From positions 24,844,017-24,908,016 of the forward strand of contig NC_012879.2 of NCBI RefSeq assembly GCF_000003195.3: a DNA stretch of 64,000 nt, given 5' to 3'. Positions 34,474-45,103 of this stretch are shown one piece after another. A program made the position numbers and the translations under genes. Positions within the stretch are counted from its first letter, which is position 1, and every line of letters starts with the position of its first letter. The notes beneath the pieces were generated by a model. It made no database searches and had not been told where the DNA came from. It worked only from the letters and a program-made list of their open reading frames with translations. Source of the DNA: Sorghum bicolor (Eukaryota; Streptophyta; Magnoliopsida; Poales; Poaceae).

Positions 34474-35701
34474 GCTTCCATAAGCTCTAGACAATTACTT
34501 AACCCTTAACATGCTCCACAAGTTTTGTTGTCTATTTGGGTTGTGCAGGATTTTGAGGCTTAAGAAGAGTGAGACCAAACATGCAGGCTACAAGAGTGAA
34601 CGACTATGTCAACATCCAGCTTGGGGGTGGCACCCCCACGTGTATCTAGATAAGTATTACTTTTCTTTCTTGGTTTTATTTACTAGTATTCGGAAATAAA
34701 AAAATGCATAACCATTAAACCAAACAAAGTTTTTCTTTTGAGTAATATACAATAGTTTTGTGTAATCCTAAGTTTTAAATAAAATAAAAAGAAAGTTTGA
34801 TTCAAGTCTAGGTAATTGACAAACATGATATGAGAAGGTCTGAGCTACTATTTAACTTGTTCCAAGTTTTGCTAGAGTTCTGGAGATTTTATCTTTTGAA
34901 AATCTAAAAATTCATAAAAAATATATATATATGAGATCATAATACCTAGAGTCTTATAAGATATAAATATTAAAACTGTGGGCGCTTGCTTTGTTCAAGC
35001 CATTGTTAATTCGTAGTTTTGGTTGAGAGAATTATCATGCTCCCAAGATCAAGATCTTTTTAAAAATATAAAAGATTCACTCTTCCGAAGTATTATTGCG
35101 TTAGAGGCATGGGACTATGCAAAAATTTGATTCAAAAAAAAGAGAGTGAGACGAGAGGTAAAAATGGACAAGTGTCCGAAGTAGAATTAGGGGTACAAAG
35201 ATACCCACCTGAGTGGAAAAAATGGACATGTGTCCGACAGTAGAATTAGGGGTACTTGCTGCCCACATGAAAAAAAAGAGACTGAAAAAAAAAGAGAAAA
35301 AAATGATAGCCCATGGTCCCTCTAATAAGCAATATGCCAGTAAGAGATGACAAACTTTTCAAAAAGGTCAAAGGTCTTGATCTAGGAGTATGACATTCCT
35401 CTCCCTTGCTCCGAGCGTTGACATAGCAAAATGCGAAGTAAGTATGCTAAAACTTTTAAAGCTCTACTTATATATCTTTCGAGAAGAAGGCAAATGCCTC
35501 AGTTTTATTTTGTAGACTTATAAAAAACTCTAGAACAAAGGTAAGACAGAAGAACTTGAAACAAAGTGCTTGACTTGATCATTTTGTTTTTCAATCACTT
35601 AAGACCTTAGTGATAACTTAAAAACCCTGTAGTAAGAGGCATAAAAGTAACCCCTGTTTTCTTGCTAATTTTAGCTTTGCTCAGGGACGAGCAAAGGTTA
35701 A
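34474..35701 (+). other. 3' untranslated region of element C
   Basis: About 1.2 kb, AT-rich, no ORF of note. It carries two copies of a block with a ggaca-nn-tgtcc hairpin (35166-35177 and 35224-35235), each followed by tagaattaggggta. One copy of the block is in D. Confidence 0.7.
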
Positions 35702-35714
35702 GCTTGGGGGAGCT
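35702..35714 (+). promoter_or_regulatory. Polypurine tract, element C
   Basis: gcttgggggagct just before the LTR, like D. Confidence 0.75.
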
Positions 35715-36115
35715 TTTTGACGGTCCTTAATGCTCACATTTAACCATCGACTAATCATGGAAAAGGACTTATATGCAACCAACACCTAGACTTAGGGTTT
35801 TATCTGATAGAATTCCACGAGTTTTGGTGTTTGTCTATTTCTGCAGGGGGTTATCAGGAAATATGAAAGAAAGGCCCACACGTCGGGTTTACATAGAGAT
35901 ATTAACGTGCCGCGCAATTTTCTACCATCTAGAAGAGTCCAGAAGCCACGAGAGCGAACGGGAGACGTGAATGAGCCGGGCACTGGGCGCTCGCCCTCCC
36001 CCCTGAACCAATTAGGGCGAAGCTTGGGGATCATGCTCCACCGACCTAATACTTCAAGGAAAACCACACGATCAATGTCGGTTTGATCCGACGGCCCAGA
36101 TTCATCTGAAAAGAC

Positions 36116-36122
36116 TATATAA
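36116..36122 (+). promoter_or_regulatory. TATA box in the C LTR
   Basis: tatataa followed by gcaaggccccctggcc, the same context as in the F LTR. Confidence 0.7.
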
Positions 36123-36210
36123 GCAAGGCCCCCTGGCCCGTGGAGATCATACCTCTTCTACAGAATCAAAGCTAGGGTTTCAATTCTTCATCCAAGTAGA
36201 GAGGATCCCT

Positions 36211-36310
36211 CTAGTTCTTCTAGTTCTACCTCTAGTTCATTTAGATCTAGTTCTAGTTCATCTAGTTATAATTCTAGTTCCTCTAGTTCTAGTTCTAGTT
36301 AGTTCTAGTT
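36211..36310 (+). repeat. ctagtt tandem repeat in the transcribed part of the C LTR
   Basis: About 100 bp of imperfect ctagtt(c) units beginning roughly 90 bp after the TATA box, so probably in the RNA leader. D and F LTRs lack it. Confidence 0.75.
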
Positions 36311-36972
36311 GTAATCTAGAAAATAGGGAGAGAGAAGAGGAGAGCGGAGGAGGAGCCGGATCTGTCGGATCTTCCTCAACATTGTACTTTTGCAGCAACT
36401 GGTTCGTTCTTCATCTTTCTCCAGGTTCTTCAATTCATAATCCTGAGTTCTTTAATTACTTTTATTTACATTCAAGTTATTTATTGGATTCCCGCTTGCA
36501 TCAAGTGCTCTAATCTTTGCAACATTAGAGTAGTAATTAATAGATTAGACGTGGTGTTTAGTCTTGCAATTACCTAGAATTGCACCCAATCCTGCGGATT
36601 GTTGTGGTAGCCTTAGGGTAGTGACAGCCCTAACGGTCGACGTATTCCACCTCGTTCGGATCGGTGTTTGTAGGACCGTAGTCAGAGCTTCCTAGCCCCC
36701 TTCTCATCTCTTTCTGTGGTTAGTGCTCTGATGTCCCGATATAGATAATCTTGAAGTAATTCTTGATTCTTAGATCAACTAGAGAACTCTCAGGAAACTT
36801 CATCTCTTCCCACCAAAAATAATTATATAGTTATCCTTGGGCGATCTTGAATCTTAATTAGTACACTCACGTTCCCTGTGGAAAATCGATACTCTAGAAT
36901 ACTCCTGGGTGAAGGCTACATCGGTATCCGTGCGCTTGCGGATTTTTCTGTTTGCGTTTAAAATACCCAACA

Positions 36973-37679
36973 CCTAGGAAAGGAACTTTCTTCAACCAGA
37001 ACTCACACTTGCTGAACTTTGCATATAACTGATGCTCTCGCAGTCGTGTTAGCATGACTCTCAGATGCTCGGCGTGATCTTGCTCATTTTCTGAATAAAC
37101 CAGAATATCATCGATAAACACCACAACAAACTTATCTAATTCTGGCATAAAGACCGAATTCATCAGATACATGAAGTATGCAGGAGCATTCGTCAACCCA
37201 AAGGACATGACAAGATACTCATACAACCCATATCTGGTGGAAAAAGCAGTCTTCGGGATATCTTGCGGACGGATCTTGATTTGGTGATACCCGGACCTCA
37301 AATCTATCTTGGAAAATACTTTTGCCTGTGACAACTGATCAAACAAAATATCAATCCTTGGCAATGGATACTTATTCTTGATTGTTACCGCATTGAGTGG
37401 ACGATAGTCCACGCACATGCGCAACGATTGATCCTTCTTTTTCACAAACAACGCCGGACAACCCCATTCTGACGAACCTGGCCGGATGAACCCTTTATCT
37501 AACAATTCCTTCAGTTGATTCTTCAACTCAGCGAGTTTGTTTGGCGGCATCTGGTACGGCCTTCTAGATATCGGTGCTGTACCCGGTATCAACTCTATTG
37601 CGAACTCTACTTCCCTATCTGGAGGAAGTCCTAGTAATTCCTCAGGAAAAACATCAGGGAACTCATACACTACTGGGAT
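36973..37679 (-). pseudogene. Reverse transcriptase, element E (cut by element C)
   Basis: RT with [22 protein letters not shown] and the F-I-D-D motif, close to A's RT. It ends at K-K-V-P-F-L-G, where C's LTR begins. A TAG at about 37677-37679 separates it from protease, probably a former Gln codon. Confidence 0.9.
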
Positions 37680-39258
37680 CTATGGTAGTGGAACCACGTG
37701 CGTAGCACAAGAGATGCTAGCAAAGTCAAGGCGACGGGGCAGAGGTACTTGGAAAGATCCACTGCCCTGAGGTTCTCTGAGCGATAACACCCTCTTCCCA
37801 GTATCTATAACAGCATTCCACTCTTTCATCCAGTTCATGCCCATGATAACATCCAAAACTAATCTAGGCATGACTACTAGATTTACTCGAAACACCCGGT
37901 CACTTATATCTAGGGTTGCCCCTCGGACCACTCTATTTGTCAACACATTTGCCCCTGTTGAACTGATATGAAAGCCATAACCCAGATCTGTAACTATTTG
38001 GTCATGCTTTTGAGCAAATGCTTGGCTCATGAATGAATGCGATAATCCAGAATCAAACAAAACAACTGTAAGATGTTGGTTGACAGAAAACATACCAGCT
38101 GTTACCGGTTCTCCTTCCGGGATCTCCCCTATCAAGGTATGGTGCACACGGGCTGGGTAGGTTGTCTGCTGCCTCTTGGGGTAGGGACATTCCTTCGCAA
38201 GGTGCCCCATCTTGTGGCAGTTTAGCACGGTCCCTTGGTCGCATTGTTGGCGGCAGGTGCTGCAGCTTGAATTGCCTTTGGCTTGGCAGGAGCTATCGCA
38301 ACCTTGTACGGCTTCTGCTGTGTTGGATGCCCGGTGTTCCTTCTCTACGGCGGTCGGAACCTAGCACCTGGGGCAGGAGGACGATACTTCTGTCGCCCTG
38401 CCATTGGTGCCCTGGACTGAGATGACCCGGCTTGAAAAGCCCTCTTATGAGACTTGGATGCACTATAGTTGTTGTTATTGTTCTCCTGGGTCAGACAGTC
38501 ACTGATGTAAGCATTGAAGGTAGCCCGGTTCCTGTACCCATGGTCTTCAGCATCTTTGGGCTCAAACCTCTCTGGAAACTAGCGATCTTCCTGGCCTCCG
38601 TGTTCACAAACTCAGGGGCGTAGCGAGCGAGATTGTTAAAAGCGTGTAGATACTCCTTTACCGACTTCGTTCCCTGAGACAGCCTCATGAACTCCCCAAC
38701 CTTCATTTCAACCACGCCCGGAGGAATGTGATTTCCCTAGAAAGCGGTGGTGAAGCGGTTCCAGGTGATTGGGGTTCCCTCTGGGTAGGTGGTATGGTGA
38801 TGGGACCACCAAATCCCACCAGGTCCTTGTAACTGATGCGCTGCATACTCAGCCTTAAGTTCTTCAGTCATCCGAAGAAGACGGGACTTTTGCTCCATGG
38901 TGTTAATCCACTCATCTGCCTTGAGCGGTTCCAAGGCCTCCTTGAAGACCGGTGGCTTGGTATCCATGAAGTCCTTGAAAGAGCTGTACTGATTAGCTTC
39001 ACGACCGCCCTGATTATCCCCACGGCGGGTATTGTCAGCGATATTACGCAGGGCTTATTCCATGTTGCGCTGCATCTGCTCCATGTTGCGTTGGCTTCCT
39101 AGAAACTGCGCGAAAAACACGTCCGTAGTGTACGGAGGAGGCGGTGGTGGTGGCGGCGATGGTGCTCTGTCCTCATTCCGTCGAGCCCCACCTTCGGAGG
39201 TACCTGCTCCAAGACCGGGGTTGCTGTTACCCCCGCCACGTGTTTGCACCATCTGCAT
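37680..39258 (-). pseudogene. Gag and protease, element E (stops and frameshift)
   Basis: Gag starts near 39258 and has a poly-proline stretch, a core matching A's gag ([22 protein letters not shown]), then a zinc knuckle and a protease with F-D-S-G. It is broken by a TAA at 39055-39057, a TAG near 38734-38736, and a frameshift between 38245 and 38491. The knuckle's first Cys codon is lost by a one-base deletion near 38225-38235. The ATG at 39250-39252 follows CAG. Confidence 0.85.
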
Positions 39259-39575
39259 GCGTCAATGATAAGCAATCGTTAGGAGTTGTCATCAACGGTA
39301 GACATGTGTAGAATTATGCCGTACTGAAATTACTGAGGAAATAAATTCGCACAATAAACAGAGGCACAACAATTCATCATCCGCATACAACATCACTAGT
39401 AGATTACGTAACATTCAAGCAACAAGGTTCACATACATCCAAAATCGCCAGCATACATACACTGGACTTTCAGCGTCATCTCATAAAGTTTTACATAGCC
39501 CAGATCAAAAAGTACAAGACATGCCATGCAACATCAACTACAAAAGAAGAAGGACTAGCTCTAGAGCCCTAGCAT
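39259..39575. other. Spacer between ORF1 and gag, element E
   Basis: About 320 bp, AT-rich, no gene. Equivalent to the A spacers at 2516-2875 and 13591-13949. Confidence 0.5.
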
Positions 39576-40619
39576 CTACTCGCTATGGTCACTGTCCATG
39601 TCGGAGCCCTCCTTGTCCTCATCTCCACTAGCAGCTGCCTCTATCTCTGGATCCTCATCCATCTCATCCTCAGAGTCTAGCTCAGCTGCTCCAGACAGGG
39701 GGTGAGGGTGCAGCTGGTTATGCAGCTGGTGGATCTCCTCATGCAAGTTCTCATTGTACTCCTCAGCATTAGCTAGCTGCTGCTCAAGCTCTAGCTGTCG
39801 GGCCCTCAAGGTGTCCTCCTCGTGCCAGGCTTCATTCCTCTGACCAAGCACATGAACTAGCATGCGCTCGCAGTTCCTGTGAGCAGTAGTCACCCTGTCT
39901 CTCTGCTCCCTAACTGCAAGCAGGTCCTGACTTAGCTCACTGCTCTTTTGGACCGCCTGATCCCTCTCTCGAGTCACACGGGCCAACTCTGCCTGCAACC
40001 TCTCAACCTCAGTGTCGAACTCACGCTGCAGCTGGTGCTTCTCATCCTGGACTGTGAGAAGAGACCCGGACAAGCACCCGAAACAACTCTCAAGGCCCCC
40101 ATAGGTCTTCATCAAGGCGTACATAGCACTCATAGCTGCGATGTCACTGTGCTGGTCCTCATCCGCACTCCTCTCTAGAGCATTCACCTCGGACTGATCC
40201 CACACCGAAGTGTAGGGGTCACCCTGGGGAAACACCCCAGCGAAGGTGTGGGCCAGCTCCTGTGGAAACCTCTCCATGAGGTCCCTCAGAACTGAGAAAG
40301 CTGCCCTGCTGGCACCGTGGAAAGGCGTGGTACCTCGGGACTCGTACACCCAGCCGCCCCAGGCGGGGTTACCTCCACTGGTAGGGACCACTGCCTCGAT
40401 CCCCACCAGGGTCCCGTCATCAAGCTGCTCCTTGTCCCAATAGTAGCGAGGTTCCCTTCCTTCGGGATACCCCATCAAACTGAGCACCCTCCAAAGCAAG
40501 GTGGGCATCCCAAACTCCTCCAGGAACTTGCTCTTATGACGCGAGCTCCTGGCTGCCAACGGATGGCGAGGGGCCCGCCCACCGGTGGACTTGCGAGCGG
40601 TGAGCCTAGTGCGTGCCAT
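39576..40619 (-). CDS. ORF1 protein with histone H3-like N-terminal tail, element E
   Basis: An uninterrupted 347-residue ORF from the ATG at 40617-40619. After Met it reads A-R-T-R-L-T-A-R-K-S-T-G-G-R-A-P-R, then continues to about residue 27 in register with the histone H3 tail: 17 of the first 26 residues are identical. K9, S10, T3, T6, T11 and R2, R8, R17, R26 are kept. K4, K14, K18, K23 and K27 are Arg or His. A block shared with A's ORF1 follows (F-L-E-E-F-G-M-P-T-L-L-W-R-V-L, V-V-P, P-A-W), then a long coiled coil (about residues 190-300) and an acidic tail rich in D and E. There is no signal peptide or membrane segment. The ATG follows a CAG after a pyrimidine-rich run. It is intact although neighbouring gag-pol is broken. 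A role as chromatin mimic is my inference; no function is known to me. Confidence 0.85.
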   Translation of the reverse strand: MARTRLTARKSTGGRAPRHPLAARSSRHKSKFLEEFGMPTLLWRVLSLMGYPEGREPRYYWDKEQLDDGTLVGIEAVVPTSGGNPAWGGWVYESRGTTPFHGASRAAFSVLRDLMERFPQELAHTFAGVFPQGDPYTSVWDQSEVNALERSADEDQHSDIAAMSAMYALMKTYGGLESCFGCLSGSLLTVQDEKHQLQREFDTEVERLQAELARVTRERDQAVQKSSELSQDLLAVREQRDRVTTAHRNCERMLVHVLGQRNEAWHEEDTLRARQLELEQQLANAEEYNENLHEEIHQLHNQLHPHPLSGAAELDSEDEMDEDPEIEAAASGDEDKEGSDMDSDHSE

Positions 40620-41430
40620 CTGCTGCAAATGGAATACCTGGGGTACGATTGAGGATTATCTTTAATTATCTTACTTAGAATTGGGACAGGGTAAATTAAG
40701 GGGAGAAAGTAAGCAATGATATGAAATGAACATGATGCATGCACGGACTTACGATCTCACAAACTTAGAAACAAAGGTTAACACTAATCAGTATATGTGG
40801 TGGCACACAACGTTCTCTCATAACGTAACTAGCGTGCTAGGCGGGAACGTGGTTAGTGTACCTGCAGAAAACTCATTTCAGCCCAACCACAGTATGAACA
40901 TGCAGAATAAGAATTTAAAGCTATACACCCCACATACACAGACACCCCGTCCATGCATATGACGTGTTACTACCCACATCATCGCCCTAATGACGACATC
41001 GCCTCTCAGGACGGAATCTCCCAACATGCGGTACTGTTCCCAAGCACACCAAACATTTATGCATGACACAGCACCTAACAACACTCCCCTAGATCGGTAG
41101 TGTATCCGATCATGCTCTCACAGCTCCCACTTACCGAGGCGTAGAGGAAGAATTGATCCATACATTACCACTCAAATGAATGGTACTCGTACTATTGCAC
41201 GCCGTATGAGTGACGAAATAGAAATATGATGCATAATCCCCCCAAGTCAGTACTTAACTAGCCACCTTAGAGTCCTTAACTGGGCATAGAGGATATGACC
41301 ATGGCACACTAGATAGTTTTCCAAAAACATAGTTTGACACCTTGATTATCATTAATTAATAAAAATCTTTTATTAAACCGGTTTAAATTTAGTTTAGAAC
41401 GTACATATGAACAGTAACTCGCCAAACCTT
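40620..41430 (-). other. Untranslated leader, element E
   Basis: About 810 bp between primer site and ORF1, alignable in part to the A leaders. No ORF of note. The end near ORF1 (gcagcag) resembles a splice acceptor. Confidence 0.55.
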
Positions 41431-41442
41431 GCTCCGATGCCA
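41431..41442 (-). promoter_or_regulatory. Primer binding site (Met tRNA type), element E
   Basis: Minus strand tggcatcggagc, identical to the A primer site, two bases from the LTR. Confidence 0.8.
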
Positions 41443-41444
41443 GC

Positions 41445-42729
41445 TGTAACAGAACCGCCCAAATTATAAGAGATTAAGCTTAATAGTGACCATTTACACA
41501 GTCGAACCATCGAGCTTAAACCCATATAATCCCGGTAGTCCGTGAAATCTCGAAGGATTTCAACCCACATATCGTACATACAACCAAGATCGTAATAAGT
41601 TTAGCGGTCACCATTCACAATTACATCCAGTTTACAACATTCATAAAATACATCGGAGTTCTTAAAATTATTACAAACCTAGTTCTCAAGTAGCGGAAGC
41701 TTCATAGTTCGAAAATAACACACACATACTTAGTCTGATACAGTGCCATAGTTCAGTCATTCCCACAAAAGCAAAAGAGGAGGTAGAGTGACCATCGCCC
41801 TTGGTCTAGTCATCGCCCATTGCTGGGTACAAGCAGAGGATGCAATAACCATAGTACATTTGTCCATCTGCAAAACTACATGGGAGTAGAACCCTGAGTA
41901 CGAGAATGTACTAAGCTAGACTTACCCGTCATAAACCAAAAATAAAGACTCTTCAAGGATCATGAAGGCTATATAGTGGGGGTAGCTGATGACTTTTTGA
42001 ATAAAAGCACTATTCTATTAACATATCCTAAAGGAATCTTTCTTCTTTTAATTAGCTCAAGTTGAAAGTATCATTACCTATTATCTAGGTTTGCACCTGC
42101 ACTATGGCAAACAATGTAATAATATGATGGTACCTCATCATAGCATTCATGCAATTATTTATCATATAACCCAAGTGTTCCATAGTCCTTACTACGAGGA
42201 CGAAGCTCATGTCAAGTGCTCACTGTCCAGGAGCGATGCCGATTCGAATCGATTTCTATCCAGCTGGCGAGTTATTCCCCACACAAACCACACTCACTGA
42301 TCAAGTGAGCTACAGATCACCGTGTTACACTATCCAGGACCAATTCGCGGGTTCGGCAGGCACCACCAGTACCCGAGGACCGTTCCGGCGACCGAGGTAT
42401 CCAAGGTATACCAAGGTTGCGGGCCGCGCCCTCGTCGTTCTCCTCAACCATCACCAATACAGCGCATGGCGGCTTGACTTCTGGCCCGGATAGTGTTCAG
42501 GCTTCGCGGTCGGAACGACTTGTCCTTCCAGCTAAGTGTGGGGCATGCGTTCAACATGACAAGAGGGCCGTCAACGATCGGTCCTTAATCGACACAGGCA
42601 GGGGCACTACAGTCAACCCACAATAAGACCCTGCCCGGTCTCCAATTCCATTCCACACTTGGTTATTCTCTACCAAAGCAATCACCGCTTAATCAAGCAG
42701 GTATCCACCTATATCTCGCAGGTGACAGG
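41445..42729 (-). repeat. 5' LTR of element E, part left of F
   Basis: Begins tgtaacagaacc and aligns loosely with the A LTR (shared ttataagag, ccggtagtc, gtacgagaatgta). It stops after ctcgcaggtgacagg, where F begins. The rest lies beyond F and H, outside the window. No gene is visible. Confidence 0.85.
42725..42729. repeat. Probable left target duplication of element F (acagg)
   Basis: The five bases before the F LTR. The partner copy is outside the window. Confidence 0.5.
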
Positions 42730-43537
42730 TGTTGATATTTGGGAACGCAATAAGGAATGGATCCGCAAGCGCACGGATATCGGTGAGCACTTCACCCGGG
42801 AAATTATCCAGAGTATCGTATTTATTTTTTTACCACTAGGAGAAAGAGTGCATCTGACTAACCAGTCTATTACTACTAACCTTTAGGCACAAAGAATGTC
42901 TTTCGATGTGAGTGATAAATAGATAAGACTGCAACCGTAGTCTCCTTCTAACCTTGGTATGGATGATCTACTGTTCTAATGGGGAGGCTAACGGAATCTA
43001 GACACCACAGAGGATGTTCAACCCGCACCTATAAACCCTATCCTTCCTGCTAACGAGATGTGATCTACAAAGGTAGCTCGGAATTGTCACGTTCCTCACT
43101 ACTACCACGGTCCAGCTAGTCAGGGAATATCTATGAGTACCCCAGCCTAAACACCACGTTTACGCCAGCAATGATTACTCTAAACTCTACGCGAAGAGAT
43201 TAAAGTAAACTCATAAACCATAAGAACAATAAAACAAGAACTTACTAGAATTTAGAAGTCGAAATACTGAAGAATCCTAGGAGCAAGCTTCGGGTTAGGA
43301 GAACTTGATCCCTCAGGTACAAGCTTGGAGTAGACACTGACAGGCCGGGCATCCTCCACTCTACACCTCCAATCTATCTCTCTCAATCTAGTAGAAACTA
43401 GAAGATCTATTTCTACCTTACATTGATTGCTAAGCCTAAAAAGAAATATTAATTAGAGAAGAGGTTTTCCTTCGAGGGCACCCCTCAGTCTCTATGATAA
43501 TTTCTTCATGTCTTCTCCAGGGGCCAGGGGGCCTTGC

Positions 43538-43544
43538 TTATATA
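43538..43544 (-). promoter_or_regulatory. TATA box in the F LTR
   Basis: Minus strand tatataa followed by gcaaggccccctgg. Confidence 0.7.
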
Positions 43545-43660
43545 GTCCTCCCCTTCTATGCGTTTTTGGGTCGATAGGCGAGGTGGTACTATGTTTTTCT
43601 TGATCCAATAGGTCGGTGGAATATCCCGAGCGAAAGAGTCCTGATTTGGCTCCAGCAGGG

Positions 43661-43693
43661 GGGCGGGCGCCCAGGCTTCCAGGGCGGGCGCCC
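43661..43693 (-). promoter_or_regulatory. Paired GC-rich 12-mers in the F LTR
   Basis: gggcgggcgccc at 43661 and 43682 on the plus strand (gggcgcccgccc in the F direction), spaced 21 bp and about 117 bp upstream of the TATA box. Confidence 0.55.
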
Positions 43694-43938
43694 TGGGCCT
43701 GGCCCAGTTTTGCCTCCGCTTCGGTCTCGTGGCTTCTGGAGTCTTCTAGATGAAGTAAAATTGCGCGGTGCGTTGATATCTCTATGTAATCCCGACATGT
43801 GGGCCTTTCTTCCTTATTTCCTGATAACCCCCTGCAGAAATAGATAAACAACAAAACTCGTGGAATTCTGTCAGATCAAACCCTAATTCTAGGTGATGGT
43901 TGCATATTGGTCCATTCTCTTGTTTATTTGATAATTAA

Positions 43939-44694
43939 NNNNNNNNNNNNNNNNNNNNNNNNNNNNNNNNNNNNNNNNNNNNNNNNNNNNNNNNNNNNNN
44001 NNNNNNNNNNNNNNNNNNNNNNNNNNNNNNNNNNNNNNNNNNNNNNNNNNNNNNNNNNNNNNNNNNNNNNNNNNNNNNNNNNNNNNNNNNNNNNNNNNNN
44101 NNNNNNNNNNNNNNNNNNNNNNNNNNNNNNNNNNNNNNNNNNNNNNNNNNNNNNNNNNNNNNNNNNNNNNNNNNNNNNNNNNNNNNNNNNNNNNNNNNNN
44201 NNNNNNNNNNNNNNNNNNNNNNNNNNNNNNNNNNNNNNNNNNNNNNNNNNNNNNNNNNNNNNNNNNNNNNNNNNNNNNNNNNNNNNNNNNNNNNNNNNNN
44301 NNNNNNNNNNNNNNNNNNNNNNNNNNNNNNNNNNNNNNNNNNNNNNNNNNNNNNNNNNNNNNNNNNNNNNNNNNNNNNNNNNNNNNNNNNNNNNNNNNNN
44401 NNNNNNNNNNNNNNNNNNNNNNNNNNNNNNNNNNNNNNNNNNNNNNNNNNNNNNNNNNNNNNNNNNNNNNNNNNNNNNNNNNNNNNNNNNNNNNNNNNNN
44501 NNNNNNNNNNNNNNNNNNNNNNNNNNNNNNNNNNNNNNNNNNNNNNNNNNNNNNNNNNNNNNNNNNNNNNNNNNNNNNNNNNNNNNNNNNNNNNNNNNNN
44601 NNNNNNNNNNNNNNNNNNNNNNNNNNNNNNNNNNNNNNNNNNNNNNNNNNNNNNNNNNNNNNNNNNNNNNNNNNNNNNNNNNNNNNNNNNNNNN
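43939..44694. other. Assembly gap (756 N)
   Basis: Unknown sequence. It should hold the first bases of the F LTR, the F polypurine tract and some 3' untranslated sequence. Apparent ORFs across it are artefacts. Confidence 1.
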
Positions 44695-45103
44695 GAAAGC
44701 AGGGGGGGCAAAGACGGGCAGTCAGCAAGGCGAGAGTCTCCGAATCGTCCTACTATCTTTTATTTTATCATGTCAGAAACAGTAATCTGCATAATCCAAA
44801 ATAAATGTATGTATGAAGTAAAGTGTGCAGAGTGTGTACCTGAATCGTGGAGTGGTGTAGTCGGAGTGTGTTTGGCATGTTGAGGGATCTCCCCCATACT
44901 TGTTTTCTGCTTTCTTGCACAAAAATAAAGTAGAGACACACAAGACATAATAATAAAAATAGTAGTACTCTTTATTGATCTTGAGGCATTTAGTACAAAA
45001 GACTGATAACAAACTGATAGCAAACTAATAATAATAGCAAACTTAAACCGAATTTAAAGATAGATGACTAAGATGCATTGCCTCAAGGTCTAATCTAGAT
45101 AAC
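44695..45103 (-). other. 3' untranslated region of element F
   Basis: About 410 bp, AT-rich, no gene. It contains agtatgggggagatccc on the minus strand, a purine block reminiscent of Athila-like 3' regions. Confidence 0.5.

Larger units (their letters stand above)
33074..36972 (+). mobile_element. Element C: Athila-like retrotransposon, 3' part
   Basis: The visible part runs from the RNase H/integrase junction to the 3' LTR. The 5' part lies left of B and A, outside the window. Proteins are close to F (minus strand, 46164-48116). The right edge is in E's RT, which breaks there, and the bases after the LTR (cctag) are the probable target duplication. Confidence 0.85.
35715..36972 (+). repeat. 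3' LTR of element C (1258 bp)
   Basis: Starts ttttgacggtcc (first TG changed to TT compared with D) and ends acccaaca. It shares long stretches with the D and F LTRs, including ccacgagttttggtg. One gggcgctcgccc copy of the GC-rich 12-mer is at 35985-35996. Confidence 0.85.
36973..42729 (-). mobile_element. Element E: older Tekay-like chromovirus, host of the nest (both ends outside window)
   Basis: On the minus strand the order is LTR (41445-42729, interrupted by F), primer site, leader, ORF1, gag, protease, RT (interrupted by C). It is a relative of A: LTR ends, ORF1, gag and RT all align but are clearly diverged. Integrase and chromodomain, if present, lie to the left of C outside the window. 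Confidence 0.87.
42730..43938 (-). repeat. 3' LTR of element F (runs into the assembly gap)
   Basis: On the minus strand it aligns with the D and C LTRs (ccacgagttttgttg, ctgcagggggttatcag). It ends ...aaatatcaaca at 42730. Judged by D, the first 27 bases or so of the LTR are inside the gap. A TATA box (tatataa) is at 43538-43544. Confidence 0.85.

Noticed and set aside
43889..44785. ORFs across the run of N
   Set aside because: Artefact of translating unknown bases.
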